Below are positions 35,116 through 46,552 of a DNA stretch of 64,000 bases, piece by piece. The stretch covers positions 124,001 through 188,000 of the forward strand of contig KV918807.1 in assembly GCA_002049455.2 (NCBI GenBank), written 5' to 3'. The notes below the pieces were generated by a model. The model had not been told where the DNA came from. It worked only from the letters and a program-made list of their open reading frames with translations, and ran no database searches. The position numbers and the translations under genes were made by a program. Within the stretch, counting starts at the first letter, position 1. The number at the start of each line of letters is the position of its first letter. The DNA is from Porphyra umbilicalis (lineage: Eukaryota; Rhodophyta; Bangiophyceae; Bangiales; Bangiaceae).

Positions 35116-38062
35116 ATGCCCCGCATGAAGCGATTTGACAACACCACGCGGCGGAGGGAGCAGCAGAGACGGGAGCGCCAACGCGTCGCGCAGTGGGTGG
35201 CGGCAGTTGCCCCCCACTTCGACCACTGCCAGTGGCAGTGCTGCTGCCCACCGCCGCGACCAAGACCGGTGCAGCAAGGGGCGAGAGGCGAGCAGCCGCT
35301 TCCTGGAGGTAGGCGGCCAAGCCCAACAAGGAGGACGGGAGGACGACCGCCCGAACGCCAGCCGCCGAGCCCACCGCGGTGGACCGGCGGGCGACCGACA
35401 AGCCCGCCAAGGTCGGGGGGCGGCCTACCGCCCGACCGCCGACCGTCGAGCCCTCCGAGGTAGGGCGGCGGGCTGGCTCCCGACCGCTGACCGTCAAGCC
35501 CGCCGCGGTGGGAGGGCGCTCCGCCGAACGACCGCCAACCACCAAGCCCACCGCGGTGGACGGGCGGACGACCGTCAAGCCCGCCAAGGTGGGGGGGCGG
35601 TCCGCCACACGACTGCCGACTGCAAAGCCCACAACGGTAGACAAGCGGGCGACCACCAAGCCCTCCGAGGTGGAGCGGCGGCCCGCAACCCGACCGCCGA
35701 CCGTCGAGCCCACAACGGTGGACGAGCGAGCGACCACCAAGCCCGCCTAGGTGGAGCCGCGGCCCGCAACCCGACCGCCGACCATCGAGCCCGCCAAAGT
35801 GGAGCGGCGGCCCGCCGACCGATTTCTATCCACCAAACCCACCCCGGTGGACGGGCGGACGACCGTCGAGCCCGCAAAGGTGGGGGGGCGGGCCGCCACG
35901 CGACCAAAGACCGGCAAGCCCGCGGAGGTGGGAGAGCGGGCCGCCGCCCAACAACCTACCGCCGAGCCCGCGGAGGTGGGGGAGCGGACCGCCGCCGAAC
36001 GGCTAACCTTCACGACTGCCGCATCTGCGGCGGCATCCACATCGGGCGCATCCTCTTTCTCACTCTTTGGCTTTTGGCCTCCCCGCGAGCAGTGGGCCCA
36101 GCGGGCCCAGCGGAAGCGGCGGACCGTGCGGCCGCGCAGTCCCGAGCGACTGGTGGCGAATCGCCGTTTCGCAGTCGCCGACGCAACAGCAGCTGCCGTT
36201 GCCGCGGCGGCCAGGGCGGCCGCTGCGGCGGCCAGGGCGGCCGCTGCGGCCGCCGCGGCCGCGGCCGAGTCGGAGTCCGCGCGAGCCTCCTACCGAGCGT
36301 CGGTGGCGGTCACCGCTGCGGCCAAGCGCGCGGCCAGGAACGCCGAGGCTACTGCAGCTACGCTGGCGGTGGCCTCGAGCAAGGCCGCGGTCGCTGTGTC
36401 CTAACTCACGGGCGGATACGTGCAGCAACCAGTGGTGGCGGCGACCGCCGCTGGCACGGGAGCGGTTGCCGCTGCCGTCAATCGGCCCACGCCTAAACGG
36501 CTGGGCTGCGGCGGCGGCCGACCCCCTCTTCCACCGGCGTCATGTCGCCGTGGTGGTGACGCCGCCAGGTCGGTCGGCTGAAGGACAAAGACCGGTTTAA
36601 GTCGGAGGCCGCCGACTTTGCTGCCCTGCAGAAGCGGACCGCTGCCACGCAGGTACGTGCAGCGGCAAGGGAGGCGGCCGCCGCTGAGGCGGGCGGCGAT
36701 GGGCCGGCCGCTGAGCAAGCGGCTGCCGAGGGGGACCCGGCGCCGGCGGCCGCCGCGAATGCGGAGGCGGCCGCCGGCAATTCTGACAATGGTGCGGCAC
36801 CTGTCGATCTGGTTGAGAGCGGCAAAGACGAGGAGCAGAGCCCATGGGCGGGCCGCCCCATCGGAACCAAGGCGGCCAAGCGCGCACGAGCTGAAGGCAT
36901 TGCCGACGACCGCACAATCGGCCGTGTCGCGAGCGCGGCGGAGAAATTGGGGGAAGCAACGACGCAGCAGACGAACATGATGGCATTCAGTCTTCCATTC
37001 ATGCGCGAGACGCCTATGGAGGCGGCCTTTTGGGCGCACCAAGCCAAAAGGATGCTGGCGGCGGAAGGCATCTAGGTGCCACCGTCCAAGGCGGCGGCAG
37101 ACGCGTCCGTTGCTGCCGAGGGTGCGGCCAACGGCACCAACACCAGCACCGTGAGCGCACCACCCACCTTGGGCGAGGCTGCCGACGTCTCTGCTACTGG
37201 GGGCGTGGCGGCGCAGGACGACGTCATGATTGTGGGTGACACGCCGTCGAATGTGACGCCGCCGGCCGCCGCGCCAACGTCGGCGGCTGAGGCGGCGGCG
37301 GCCGTATCGACGCGAAGGCGGGCAGCAACCGCGGAGGATACTCGTACGGCGGCCGCCACTGCCTCGTTGGCGGCTCCGGGCTTGAACGTGGGGGCGGCCG
37401 CGGCCGCGTTGACGCGGGGGCGGGGAGCAAACTCCTCCGCGACGCACTCGGCGGCCGCCGCTGCCTCGTTGGCGGCTCCAGGCTCGGCGGCGGTGGCGGC
37501 GGCGGCCGCGTCGACGCCGACGTCGGCGGTCACCGCGGCGGCAACGCCTTCGGCGGTTGCTGCTGGCTGTTCGGAAGCGCCAGGCCCGTCAAGTAACGTC
37601 GTCATGGGGGCGCCGACGCCAACGGTGCGGGCGGCCGCCAAGGCTGCCCATAAGCAGCGCGGCCGCCGCGCGCAGGCGACTAAGCGAAAGCAGGCGGCCG
37701 CCTCTATTGACGCGCCGCTCCAGACAACCGTGGACCTGACGTTGCCACCAGCCGCTGCGCCTCCTGCGCGGCCTTCATCGCCTGTGACGGCGGCGGCGGA
37801 CGCGGCAGCGGCGGTGGCATCTGCAGACGCGGGCGGCGCGTCCCAGGCCTCTGGTCTTTAGCGGCGGCAGCCGCCGTCGGTGGCGTCATCAGACAGCTCA
37901 GTGTCCGAAGGCGGCGGCTTCGACGGCTTTGACTCTGACCTCATCGAGGCGTTTGCGCGCAACGGTGCGAGCTGCTCAAGTGGGTCGGGAGAGGAGGAGT
38001 ATACGGACCTGGTCATGCCCATTGCTTGTCTTTTCTGTTTTTGTTGTTGCCGAGCCTGCTGA
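35116..38062 (+). CDS. large low-complexity, probably nuclear protein with repeats and in-frame TAGs
   Basis: Exon model by codon bias. Exon 1 starts at ATG 35116 with a basic segment (MPRMKRFDNTTRRREQQRRE). After a likely intron ending in AG at about 35312, the frame encodes 11- and 16-residue repeats of the form T-x-K/E-P-x-x-V-x-x-R (35313-36000). An Ala-rich helical stretch follows to the TAA at 36402-36404. A new exon opens after CCGCCAG at about 36568 and encodes Ala/Glu-rich sequence, then WAGRPIGTKAAKRARAEG, which resembles the RPxGxKxAK core of NAM-associated/Myb-like transposon partner proteins. Ser/Ala-rich and acidic segments follow. In-frame TAG codons at 35748, 37073 and 37859 interrupt otherwise coherent coding. 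It could be a pseudogene, or contain unrecognised splice sites. Confidence 0.5.
35313..36000 (+). repeat. 48/33-bp compound tandem repeat, coding
   Basis: Units of 48 bp and 33 bp, both multiples of three, alternate as an 81-bp higher-order unit. Each encodes a variant of TVKPAKVGGR or TTKPTTVDER. Substitutions preserve the Pro, Val and Arg positions, which supports this frame as the coding one. One unit carries TAG (35748-35750) where sister units have AAG or GAG. Confidence 0.75.
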
Positions 38063-38329
38063 CGTTCTCTCATATCGCGATGCTGCTTTGTAGGGCATTG
38101 CCTCGTATCTCTTTTGCTTGTGTCTGGGTGCGTGTGGTGCCACGGTCTGCCTTAGTTGGTATAGTCATAGCAATAGACGGTTTTTTTTTCCCCTTCGGAC
38201 AGGGTCTTTTTTTTTCCTACGTATTTTGCTTGTCCACTGGCACTTCGCGGTGGCACGAGGAAGGGAGCTGCATTAGCCCGAAATGCCAGTGGCACCATCA
38301 CGCTCGACGACACCTGCTGCACCAGACAG

Positions 38330-39860
38330 CGGCCGCCGCGCCGGGGGCCGACTCGCCCGCGCCCCCGCCCCCCCCCCCATGCCCACGCGATGGCGGGCGC
38401 CACGCCGTGGTCACCGCTGCGACGGCGCACACACGGGCGGTGGTGCCTCGGCGGCGCCCGCACTAGAGGAGAAGGGGAACCCGCAGCGACGCCACGCGGC
38501 AGGCCACTCATGCCGGCGGCCGGCGACAGCGCATGCGACGCACCACCCGCAGGACCAAACGGCGGCTGCCGCGCCGCGCGCCGACTCGGCCACGCCCCCC
38601 CCCCCCCTCTGCCCGCGTGATGGCGGGCGCCACGCCGTGGTCATCGCTGTGGTTGCGCACACATAGGCGGCGGTGCCTCGGCGGCGCTCGCACAGGCCGC
38701 GGCGCGGCGCGCGCGTCGCTGCCGCGCAGGGCGCAGCACGCGCGGGCCGTTTGAGGCCTCACATGTAACCGCATTTTCGGCTCCGGACGGCGCCTGCCGC
38801 ACGCTGACCCGGGCCGCCCCCCCCACCATTCCCAGCGGGGCACGTGACAGCGAACCCCGCCCACGACTACTGGTTCACTGCGGTTGGCTCGGCGGGCGCC
38901 GCCCAGTGTGGCTCAGCGGCGGCCGCCGCGACAGCTTACCGCTGTCTCGCATACAGTGCACTCAACATTTGGTGGCCTCTCACTTGGAGGGCCGGGAGGC
39001 CGCCGCGACCATCCATTTCAACCCACCCGCGCGCACAGTGCTTGGCACAAGTTGGCCGCGGATCTCAGAATTTCTGGCCGGGGTGCAAACGCGGCAGCCG
39101 CCCAATAGAGAGCGAGGACAGCCGCAGCTGTCCAAGTATCGCTGTTGGCCTCTCTGCGTGCGTGCAAGGCTATGCGCGCTGTGTCCAGCCGGCCGCGTGC
39201 TTGGCCCGCCGCGCAGCGGCGCCTCGGGCGCCGCGCCCCGACCCGTGCGGGCGCGCAGCCGCCTGTGTGTGCGCCGCCGGAGCGGCGACCACGGCTTGGC
39301 GCCCGCCATCGCGCGGGCAGGGGGAGGGTGCGGGGGCGCGGGAGAGTTGGCACGCGGCACGGCGGCCGCCGTCACCTGCTGCAGGTGCTGTCGCGCGTGC
39401 GGCCGCCGACGGCGTGCATGTGCAACCTGCCGCATGGCGCGGTGCTGTGAGCGCCGCACACCCACCGCATCCCCGCCAGAGCGCGGGCCGCCGAGGCAGC
39501 GCCGCCTGAGTATGCGGCGCCGCCACGGCGACAGCGGTGCGGCACCCGTCGTCGTGAGGGCCAGTGAAAGAGGGTTGAGTCGGGGGTGATTCAGCGCGTG
39601 GCGCGGCCGCCGCCGTCAAGTGCCACGGGTGGTGTTGCGCGCGCGCTCGCAGGTCGGCGCCGTGTGTGACCTAGTGCGTGGCGGCGCGGCAGGCGCCACG
39701 CCCCGCCCAGTGCAGGCGCCGCCGAGGCACCGTTGCCTGTGTGTGTGCCGCCGCAGCGGTGACCACGGCGTGGCGCCATCCATCTCGCGGGCATGGGGGG
39801 GGGGGCGGGGGCGCGGGCGAGTCGGTGCGCGTCGCGGCGGCCTCTGTCTGTTGCAGCAGG
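38330..39860. repeat. GC-rich dispersed and inverted repeat units
   Basis: A block of about 130 bp containing GATGGCGGGCGCCACGCCGTGG recurs near 38390 and 38620, and in the opposite orientation near 39280 and 39760. Neighbouring C-runs, G-runs and ACACACRGGCGG motifs recur with it. ORFs on both strands across this block are Ala/Arg-rich and read the repeats, so no gene is called. Confidence 0.65.
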
Positions 39861-40089
39861 TGCCGTCAAGCGGGCGACCTTCAACCGCCCGCGTGTGTGG
39901 CGTGCTTTCCCCCAGCCCGTGCCGGCGCTTCTGGAGCGGCACCCCTTGTTTGTGCGCCGCCGCCGTCGCTACCAAGGCGCAGCAACCACCATTGCGCGGA
40001 GAGGGGTCGGATGGGTTCGGCGGGAGTCAGTCGGTGCGTGGCGCGACGGCCGTCGTCAGCTGCCGCTGCTGGCGTTGCGCGCTGGCGGC

Positions 40090-40860
40090 ACGGCGACCGC
40101 CTCCGGACGCGTACAAGTGCGGCGGCCGCCAATGATGGCGTCGTCATTGCGTGCTCGGCGCACAAAGAAAAGGACGGCGGCCGCCAGACGACGTTTACAA
40201 GTGTGGCGGCGGCCGCAGCGCTCGTGCGAGATCAGCGGTGGCCGCCGCAAGACACACAAGAGAGCGGCGGCGGCCGCCGTTTGTGCCGTTCCTCGGCGGC
40301 AGGCGCACGAGCAAGTGCGCCCGCCGCCACCGCGCGGGGCTGGCGTCAGCGGCGGCCGCCGCCGGACGCGTACAAGTTTGGCGGCCACCGACGATGGCGT
40401 CGTCAATGCGTGCTCGGCGCACAATGAAAAGGACGGCGGCCGCCAGCCGACGTGTACAAGTGTGGCGGCGGCCGCCGCGCACGCCTGTATGCGGCGGCGC
40501 GCGCTCCAGACACCAAGACAAGGACGACGGCCGCCCGCCGACATGCCCAAGTGTGGCGGCGGCCGCCGCGCACGCCTCTGGTCGGCGGTGACCGCGGTGG
40601 CCGCCGCTGCATGTTGCACAAGCCGGCGGCGGCGGCCGCCGCCGCATGACGCACAAACGGGCGGCGGCGGCTGCCGGGCCTGCATATCGTCGGCGGCAGG
40701 CACACGTAAGAATGCGCCAGCTGACATCGGGCCGGGCTGGCGTCGGCGGCGGCCGCCGCCGGACGTGGACAAGGGCGGCGGCCGCCGACGATGTCGTCAT
40801 CTATGCGTGCTCGGCGCACAATGACAAGGACGGAGGCCGGCTGCCGACTTGCACTAGTGT
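40090..40860. repeat. CGGCGGCCGCC-rich satellite-like array
   Basis: The units contain GCGTGCTCGGCGCACAA and ACAAGTGTGGCGGCGGCC and recur near 40150, 40405 and 40808, with shorter subunits between. Dozens of self-complementary CGGCGGCCGCCG motifs are scattered through it. Open frames run through both strands because the repeat lacks stops. I see no protein-like segment. Confidence 0.7.
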
Positions 40861-41034
40861 GCACTATTATGTTGCTAACAATGGAGGGGTATAGAAGGAT
40901 AACACCTGGTCGGGTCGAAACAATGATAGAGGACGCCCGCAGAGAAAAAGAGATGAAATGATCACACATAGCCGCTCATACGACACGCCCGCGGGGTAGA
41001 AAAGAAAGGCAAGCAAGCGACACCCAAACTTGAA

Positions 41035-42151
41035 TCAATCAACGTAGGGCTCCAAGAACTCTCCGCGCTGCGCAAACACGTGAGCGCACAGATCCTCGCG
41101 CAAGGCTCGGTGCTCTTCCCGGGACTTGGCCTCGCCCGTGGCAACCAAAACGCGCATGAACTCGCTCATAGGAGCCACAGCAGCGGCCGCCACAGCAGGC
41201 GGTGGATCACCGGCAGTACCGTGAAGGTGCCCCAGGTCACCCCCCACAGGGGCGCTTCCCGCCCCAGCGCCCCCCTGCCTGGCGCCTCCTGTCCCGGCAC
41301 CGCCCTCCGCGGCGCCGCCGGCCCCGGCACATCCCTCCCCGGCGCCGTCCGCCCCAGCGCCCCCCTTCCCGGCGCCTCCCGTCCCGGCACCGCCCTCCGC
41401 GGCGCCGCCGACCCCGGCAACTCCCTCCCCGGCGCCGCCCGCCCCGACATCCCCAGCCCCGGCGCCACCCTCCCAGGCACCCTGAGCCCCAGCGCCTCCC
41501 GCCCCGGTGCGCCCCACCCCGGCGCCTGAGCCGCTGCCCGCGCCGTTGGCGGCACCAGTGCCCGCCCCGGGCAAGAATGCCCTCAATTTCAGACCGCGTC
41601 GGCGGCCGCAAGTAGTCCGGAGTAAATTCGTCGACGACGAACTCGGTGAAGAGGTTGACCGCGCGCGCGATCGTCAATTTAGACAGCCGCACGTACTCGT
41701 CAGCGCGATCGTAGAATTCGCCGTAAGCGAGGACGCGGAACACGGCCACCAGCTGTTGGAGAGGATGGGCCTGCGGCTGCCCCGTCGCATTCACGCGCTG
41801 TGCCCAAAACGGGCGGCTCTTGATCGCCCGGTAGATCCGACAGAAGACCGGCATGGGAACGCGAAAACGCCGCTCAAACTGCACCCGACCGAACACCGGG
41901 GGAAGACCGTCGAGGCCAAAATAATCCTGTAGAATGCATTGAAGACCTAGTTCAAAGTTGCGAGGCCGGTTGGCTAGCAGACCGGGCACGGAGCCCCGGT
42001 ACCGCGGCCGATGGACTCGTGCCGCAGCGAGAGCCCGCCGTCGCGACTCGAGTAGAGATGCAACGTGCGCGGCCACTACTACGGAGGTGGTCACATCATC
42101 GTTGGCCCCCTCGTCTTCCTCCCACCCGCTCACGGTCATCAGACGGTCCAT
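41035..42151 (-). pseudogene. PIF/Harbinger transposase remnant with catalytic core replaced
   Basis: ATG at 42149-42151. About 180 residues match the N-terminal half of HARBI1-like transposases: FERRFRVPMPVFCRIYRAI, then WAQRVNATGQPQAHPLQQL, LAYGEFYDRADEYVRLSKLT and a DYLRPPTRSEIEGIL block. Where the DDE nuclease domain should begin (about 41600), the sequence passes into a Gly/Ala-rich tandem repeat in shifted frames (41240-41590). The ORF in that region ends at 41035 with REEHRALREDLCAHVFAQRG, which resembles the LxxDLxEHxW C-terminus of the same family. The core carrying the acidic triad is therefore absent. PIF/Harbinger elements normally work with a separate Myb-like protein. No TIRs were identified. 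Confidence 0.75.
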
Positions 42152-42219
42152 CGAAAGCGCTGGCGCTAGCGGTCGCAAGCACAGAGATCGTGCGAACGGC
42201 GGTCACGAGCGTCGCGGTG

Positions 42220-42390
42220 ACTAGCGTGGCGGTAGCGAGCGCGGCGGCGGCGAGAGTGGCGGTGGCGAGTGCGGCGGTGGCGAGCGCGGCGGTGGCGAGC
42301 GCGGCGGTGGCGAGAGCGGCGGTGGCGAGCGCGGCGGCGGCGAGCGTGGCGGTGGCGAGCGCGGTGGTGGCGAGCGCGGCGGTGTTCGAT
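42220..42390. repeat. GCGGTGGCGAGC tandem repeat
   Basis: Degenerate 6-, 12- and 15-bp units of GGCGGTGGCGAGC type. They are upstream of the Harbinger remnant on its strand. All frames are open and Ala/Val/Ser- or Arg/Trp-rich, which is uninformative. Confidence 0.75.
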
Positions 42391-43262
42391 GTGGGCCACG
42401 GATGCCGATACAATGGCGGATGTAACCCCTACAGCACCTGCTCTGCCCGCCGTTCCCACCTTTTCTTCGCCGAGCGCCGGCATAGGAAGCATCTGACCGA
42501 GCCTCTGAATCGCGGTGCTTAGCCTGACCAGTAATCTCGCGTTACCAATCATATTTGTCCATACAAGGGGCGCAGAGATACGTATGTGAGGCTGCCATAT
42601 TTGACCAACAGTTGCTTTCTGCAAGGTTCAGACAAGAGGCTGTCAAACTTTAACGACAGGTTTGAACCGTCATGTACGTATCGGGGCGTGCTGGATGCTC
42701 GCCCATGATTGGCTCTTGACTGATGGGGATTCTACTGATCGAAGGACAGCCGAACAAGACAGACGCTGACAGTGACGCTGTGTCTACGTTTCTGCCCTGC
42801 GAGTCCTCCACACCTCGCAGCTCTTATTTCTGCAGGGCCGGGCCGTCACTGCCGGGGCCCGAGGAGATGACTGCTGCTGTCAACCTCATTCGTTCTGGAG
42901 CGCGGGCGCAATGCGTGTGCTCACGGCAGTACGCCTTGAGTCGCTGTCGCCGTGATACGTCACGGCCTCTGGCACCGATCGCGTCTGTTCCCGTGGAGGC
43001 CGGAAGCTATTATCCTCCGGTCACTTGTCGTGGCCTGCGCTGTGTATTGGGCAGCGATCGTGTCGCGATCGTTGTGTTGCCAGGTGGGTGGTCATCGGAC
43101 ACGTATTATATTAAAACAGGTTCGCGTCCAGCCAATGAGAGGGCCTGTAGAATACTCCAAGGTCTTTGAATAGGTTGCGCGTGCCGTATTCTGGCTCCGA
43201 ATAGGACATGCACGCTCTATTTTGACACCAGGACTATCGAATCCAGATGGACTTACCTAAGT
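42391..43262. other. no recognised gene
   Basis: Lower-GC DNA with short ORFs on both strands. I see no repeat partner and no coherent protein. Confidence 0.45.
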
Positions 43263-44107
43263 TCACCGAAGAGGGTTGACGTGCCTTAGGCCACGGTCAC
43301 ATTGACACGCACCTACCTGTGGCCTAGTATGCGAATTTAGACACGTTTCACCAATAATATAGACACGTTGTGATAGCCCAACATTGGTGTCCTTGCTCTC
43401 AACCACCCGGCCAGTGACGCTGAAGTCATGCGCCGCGGCACATGCGCGCGAAACCGCTGTATGAACCATGTACTTGTCGTGATCGGGAAGGTGAGCCTGA
43501 GAGGCCCGCACTTGTGCCTTGCCGAAGAAATCGACTTGTAGGCATCGCGTGGCCGACGTCCGCTCCGATTGGACCACATTAAGTCTATCTGGAAGGCCTT
43601 GCCAGCAATGAAGTCCGGCGTACCAGCAGCGGGAAGGGCCACGACGAACGTCTCGTCAGCATACCGGGTAGAGTTGTTCGAGGAGAAGGCTCGCCAGACG
43701 ACACTGTTGGGTTTCGTCATAGTACCCGACTTAATGACCACCGGCGTGAGCGTCACCGTCGTGGAAGTCAACATACTGGTCACCAGCGCCATGTCCAACC
43801 CGTCCAAGTACTTCGTTTAGTCGTGCGGCCAACCCTTGTTTAAACCCAGGAGCATGATGAGTTGATGATACTTGACACCTAATTGAAGTACTAGCTTGCT
43901 TGCGACGATTGTAATTTCAGAGCTCTCGGGAGCAGGCCACACCATGTGGCCCCCGTCGGAAAGGACCTGTCGGGCCCACTCGCGACCGGCCTGGGTGCCC
44001 GTCTGGCTTGATGCCGCCAGAGCCGCGCGGAGAGGCCGCTGATTGGCAGATCCGCCCATGCCGGGCATCACGTTGCCCAGCGGCGGCGGCGACGGATACT
44101 GTATCAA
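43263..44107 (-). pseudogene. degraded gene of unknown function
   Basis: A minus-strand frame from 44107 encodes coherent protein (REWARQVLSDGGHMVWPAPE, SKLVLQLGVKYHQLIMLLGL) up to a TAA near 43817. The same frame continues (DMALVTSMLTSTTVTLTPVV, STRYADETFVVALPAAGTPD) to about 43570, then a frame change leads into CLQVDFFGKAQVRASQAHLP and a segment ending at 43263. The alternating Thr/Val-rich stretches suggest beta structure. I do not recognise it. The stop and frame change could be decay or an unrecognised intron. Confidence 0.45.
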
Positions 44108-44188
44108 GGGTGTCGGATGTTCGGAACACTTCCTCCATTTTTTTTTTCCACATCAACCGCCATGAGTCACTGTGAGCAAGACACATAA

Positions 44189-44823
44189 CAATTCCAGGCA
44201 CGTGCGTGCAATACCCTGGCCTTCAGGGCGGTGGCGCGCTTGGCGACGCATCGACACCGGGCACGCCGGCCGACTCCATAGCCGCGAGCGAGCATGGGGG
44301 CACGCACAGCCACGTTGCCGTGGCGGGGGAAACGTGGGGCGGGGAAAAGGGTGCCGCCGCCGGCACCGTAACGGCGGCGGCTCGCCGGCGTCGCGCGACG
44401 CCGACGGGAGGGGCCTTCACTCCGCCGCGCAGCGCACCTCTAAACGCGCCGCTAGATGGCAGGCCGACGGGCCGCCGCAACAGAAGCCGGTGCGCAGGCA
44501 CGATCACCCGCGGGTCATCGCGGGCGCGTTCAACCCCCGTAGTCGCTGCGCGCGGTCGCCGCGCCCAACTCAGGGCGGTGGGGGGTGATAGGGGGGCAGG
44601 CACCGTCCGGGCCCTGTGACCCTTGTGGCAGGACAGTCCTTCTCAGCCACGTAACTCTATTCGCTTTTAGCGTCATCGCGACCCTTCCAACGTCGACACG
44701 CCCTCAGATCCCTGAGGACACGAATGCAGACTGCCACCTCTGAAACGGAGAGCAAGTCCCGTGATCTAAGTATATGTGTGCATCACTACACTTTGAGAGC
44801 ACCCTGTCCTAAATGCCAGGGAA
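44189..44823 (+). repeat. dispersed repeat DR-A, copy 2
   Basis: Same orientation as copy 1 (14122-14817), from AATTCCAGGCACGTG to AAATGCCAGGGA. It is about 60 bp shorter through deletions in the GC-rich middle. The AT-richer end (TATATGTGTGCATCACTACA) is nearly identical in both. Confidence 0.8.
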
Positions 44824-44990
44824 AAAACCCCATGAGGAGCTCTTCAAGTGCCTCGCAGGTACCGTATGCTCTGTTGTACTTCTTCACGTGTGCTTTATAG
44901 CGCAAGGATGTCGACCCGCCAAGTCCTGCCGGTGCCGAATCGTCGATACTCTGGAACGACAAGTGCACACGTGATCCACAGTCGATTGGA

Positions 44991-46552
44991 TTGTTCTGTG
45001 GAGGAGAACAGAGCCCCTCACCGGTGGACGGCAGCGGGTCGCCCGGGGATCTCGCTGCGGTCTTGCCGCCCCGGCGTCGACGGTGCACGCGGCGACCTTC
45101 TTTCTCCGCCCGTTTGCGTCGTGGGCGGCCAACGCGCCACCCGCCCGGCCACCAGTGGGTGCCGCTGATTGTGGATGCAGCAGCCGCCGCCGGCTGCGAG
45201 TACCTGTGGCCGGTCGGACTGTCGGGGGGTGAGCTCATTGGCACCGCCTGCTATGGCAGGCGGTCGGCGCCGCGGGTCACTCCGCGTCCGCCGCTGCAGC
45301 CGGTGCCGCTCGGCGCGCCGGTCATTGACGCGACAGCCAGCCGGGCGACGGAGCGCCTCTTCCGCTCGCGCCTCACCGCCGGCGACGCGGTCTCCGCGCA
45401 CTCGGCGGCGGTGGCGACCGCCGACGTCGGCGCGAGCGCCGGGGAGCCCCCCCTCGAGGAAGACGAGGGGGCGGTCGAGGCGGCGGAGAAGGCGCTTGCC
45501 GACTCCAACGTAGCCGTCGATAAGTGCCTCCTCAACTTCGCCGAGGAGGCGGCGGTAGTGGGCAAGGGCGCTCGCGCGTTGGATCACGCCTCCCGCCTGT
45601 CGCTGCACAAGAGCCACGAGTTTGTGTTCGTGGTCGCCAATCACTACGAGCTACCGGCGCTGACTGGCGGTCGAGGACTTTGGGAAGGACACGGGGCTGA
45701 CCGTGGGCGCGGCGCGCCGCCGCGCAGTCGTGAGACCGGTCGTCATGGCGGCGGCGTCGTCCCCGTATCCAGGGGCGTCGGCGGCGGCGGCGGCGGCGGC
45801 ACCGCCACCACCCCCGCGGGTGGGGGTCGTCGACGACGAGGACGAGGACGCGCCGGTCGGGGTGTGCCGCATCCTCCCACGCGCCCCCACCGCTGCGGCG
45901 CCCGCGCCCGCGGCCGGCGACGCTGGAGCGAATGGCGATGGCGCCGGGTCAACGAGCGACGTGACCGCGCCCGGGGAGGGGGACGGTGCCAAGGCCGCCG
46001 CCGCAGACGACATACAGTCGGACGACGAGGATAACGCGGCCGTCGACGATGACGCGGAGATGGATTCGCTCATGCCCCAAGTTCCGCAAACGCCCCGCGC
46101 CGCCGACGGTGCTCGCGATGCTCTGCGCCGCGCCGGCGGGGTCCAAGGCCGCGGCGGCCAAGCGCAAGGCCCGACCGGCGGCGACCGCCGCCGGCGACAC
46201 GGACGGGGAGGGCGGCGACGGCGGTGGCGGCGGCGGTGCGGCGGCAGACGCTGACGCCGACGGTGCCGCAGCGGCGAGCGACGATGAAATCACGCCCGTC
46301 GCGGCGCCCAAGAAAAAGGCCCGCACGGCGGCCGGTGCCAAGCCCCGCCGCGGGTCGGTGGCAGCCAAAAAGGCCAGTGCCGCTGCTGCCGGCGGCACTT
46401 CGACCCGCGCGCCCGCCCGCAATCCGTTTGCTGTCAAGCCCGGGGGCGGCAAGAAGAGGGGCGGCGGCGCCAAGGCTGGCGGCGCCAAGGCGTCAGGCTC
46501 CACAAGTGCCTCGCTCTTTGCAGTGTTGGCTCAGGGCAAGGCGAGCACGTAG
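44991..46552 (+). CDS. unknown protein with acidic and Lys/Ala-rich regions, frame breaks
   Basis: No ATG was found for the first part, so an upstream exon may supply it. From about 45150 the frame encodes helical protein (VAVDKCLLNFAEEAAVVGKG, SLHKSHEFVFVVANHYELPA). Continuation needs a one-base shift near 45665 into VEDFGKDTGLTVGAARRRAV. An acidic stretch (DDIQSDDEDNAAVDDDAEMD) follows, then a second shift near 46090-46110 into an Ala/Lys/Gly-rich tail (SDDEITPVAAPKKKARTAAG) ending ...LFAVLAQGKAST and TAG at 46550-46552. Alternating acidic and basic low-complexity segments suggest a chromatin or nuclear protein. It could be several exons of one gene or a pseudogene. Confidence 0.5.

Noticed and set aside
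34825..35463. 212-codon ORF starting in the GCCGGCGGGTTTG repeats
   Set aside because: Its first part reads tandem repeats and its last part is out of frame with the KP-x-x-V repeats; only the piece from the ATG at 35116 looks coding.
35748..37861. Reassignment of UAG to a sense codon
   Set aside because: The PMT gene, the Cys-rich repeat gene, the genes ending at 46552 and 61855 and the intact antisense ORF all end in TAG, so TAG is a normal stop here.
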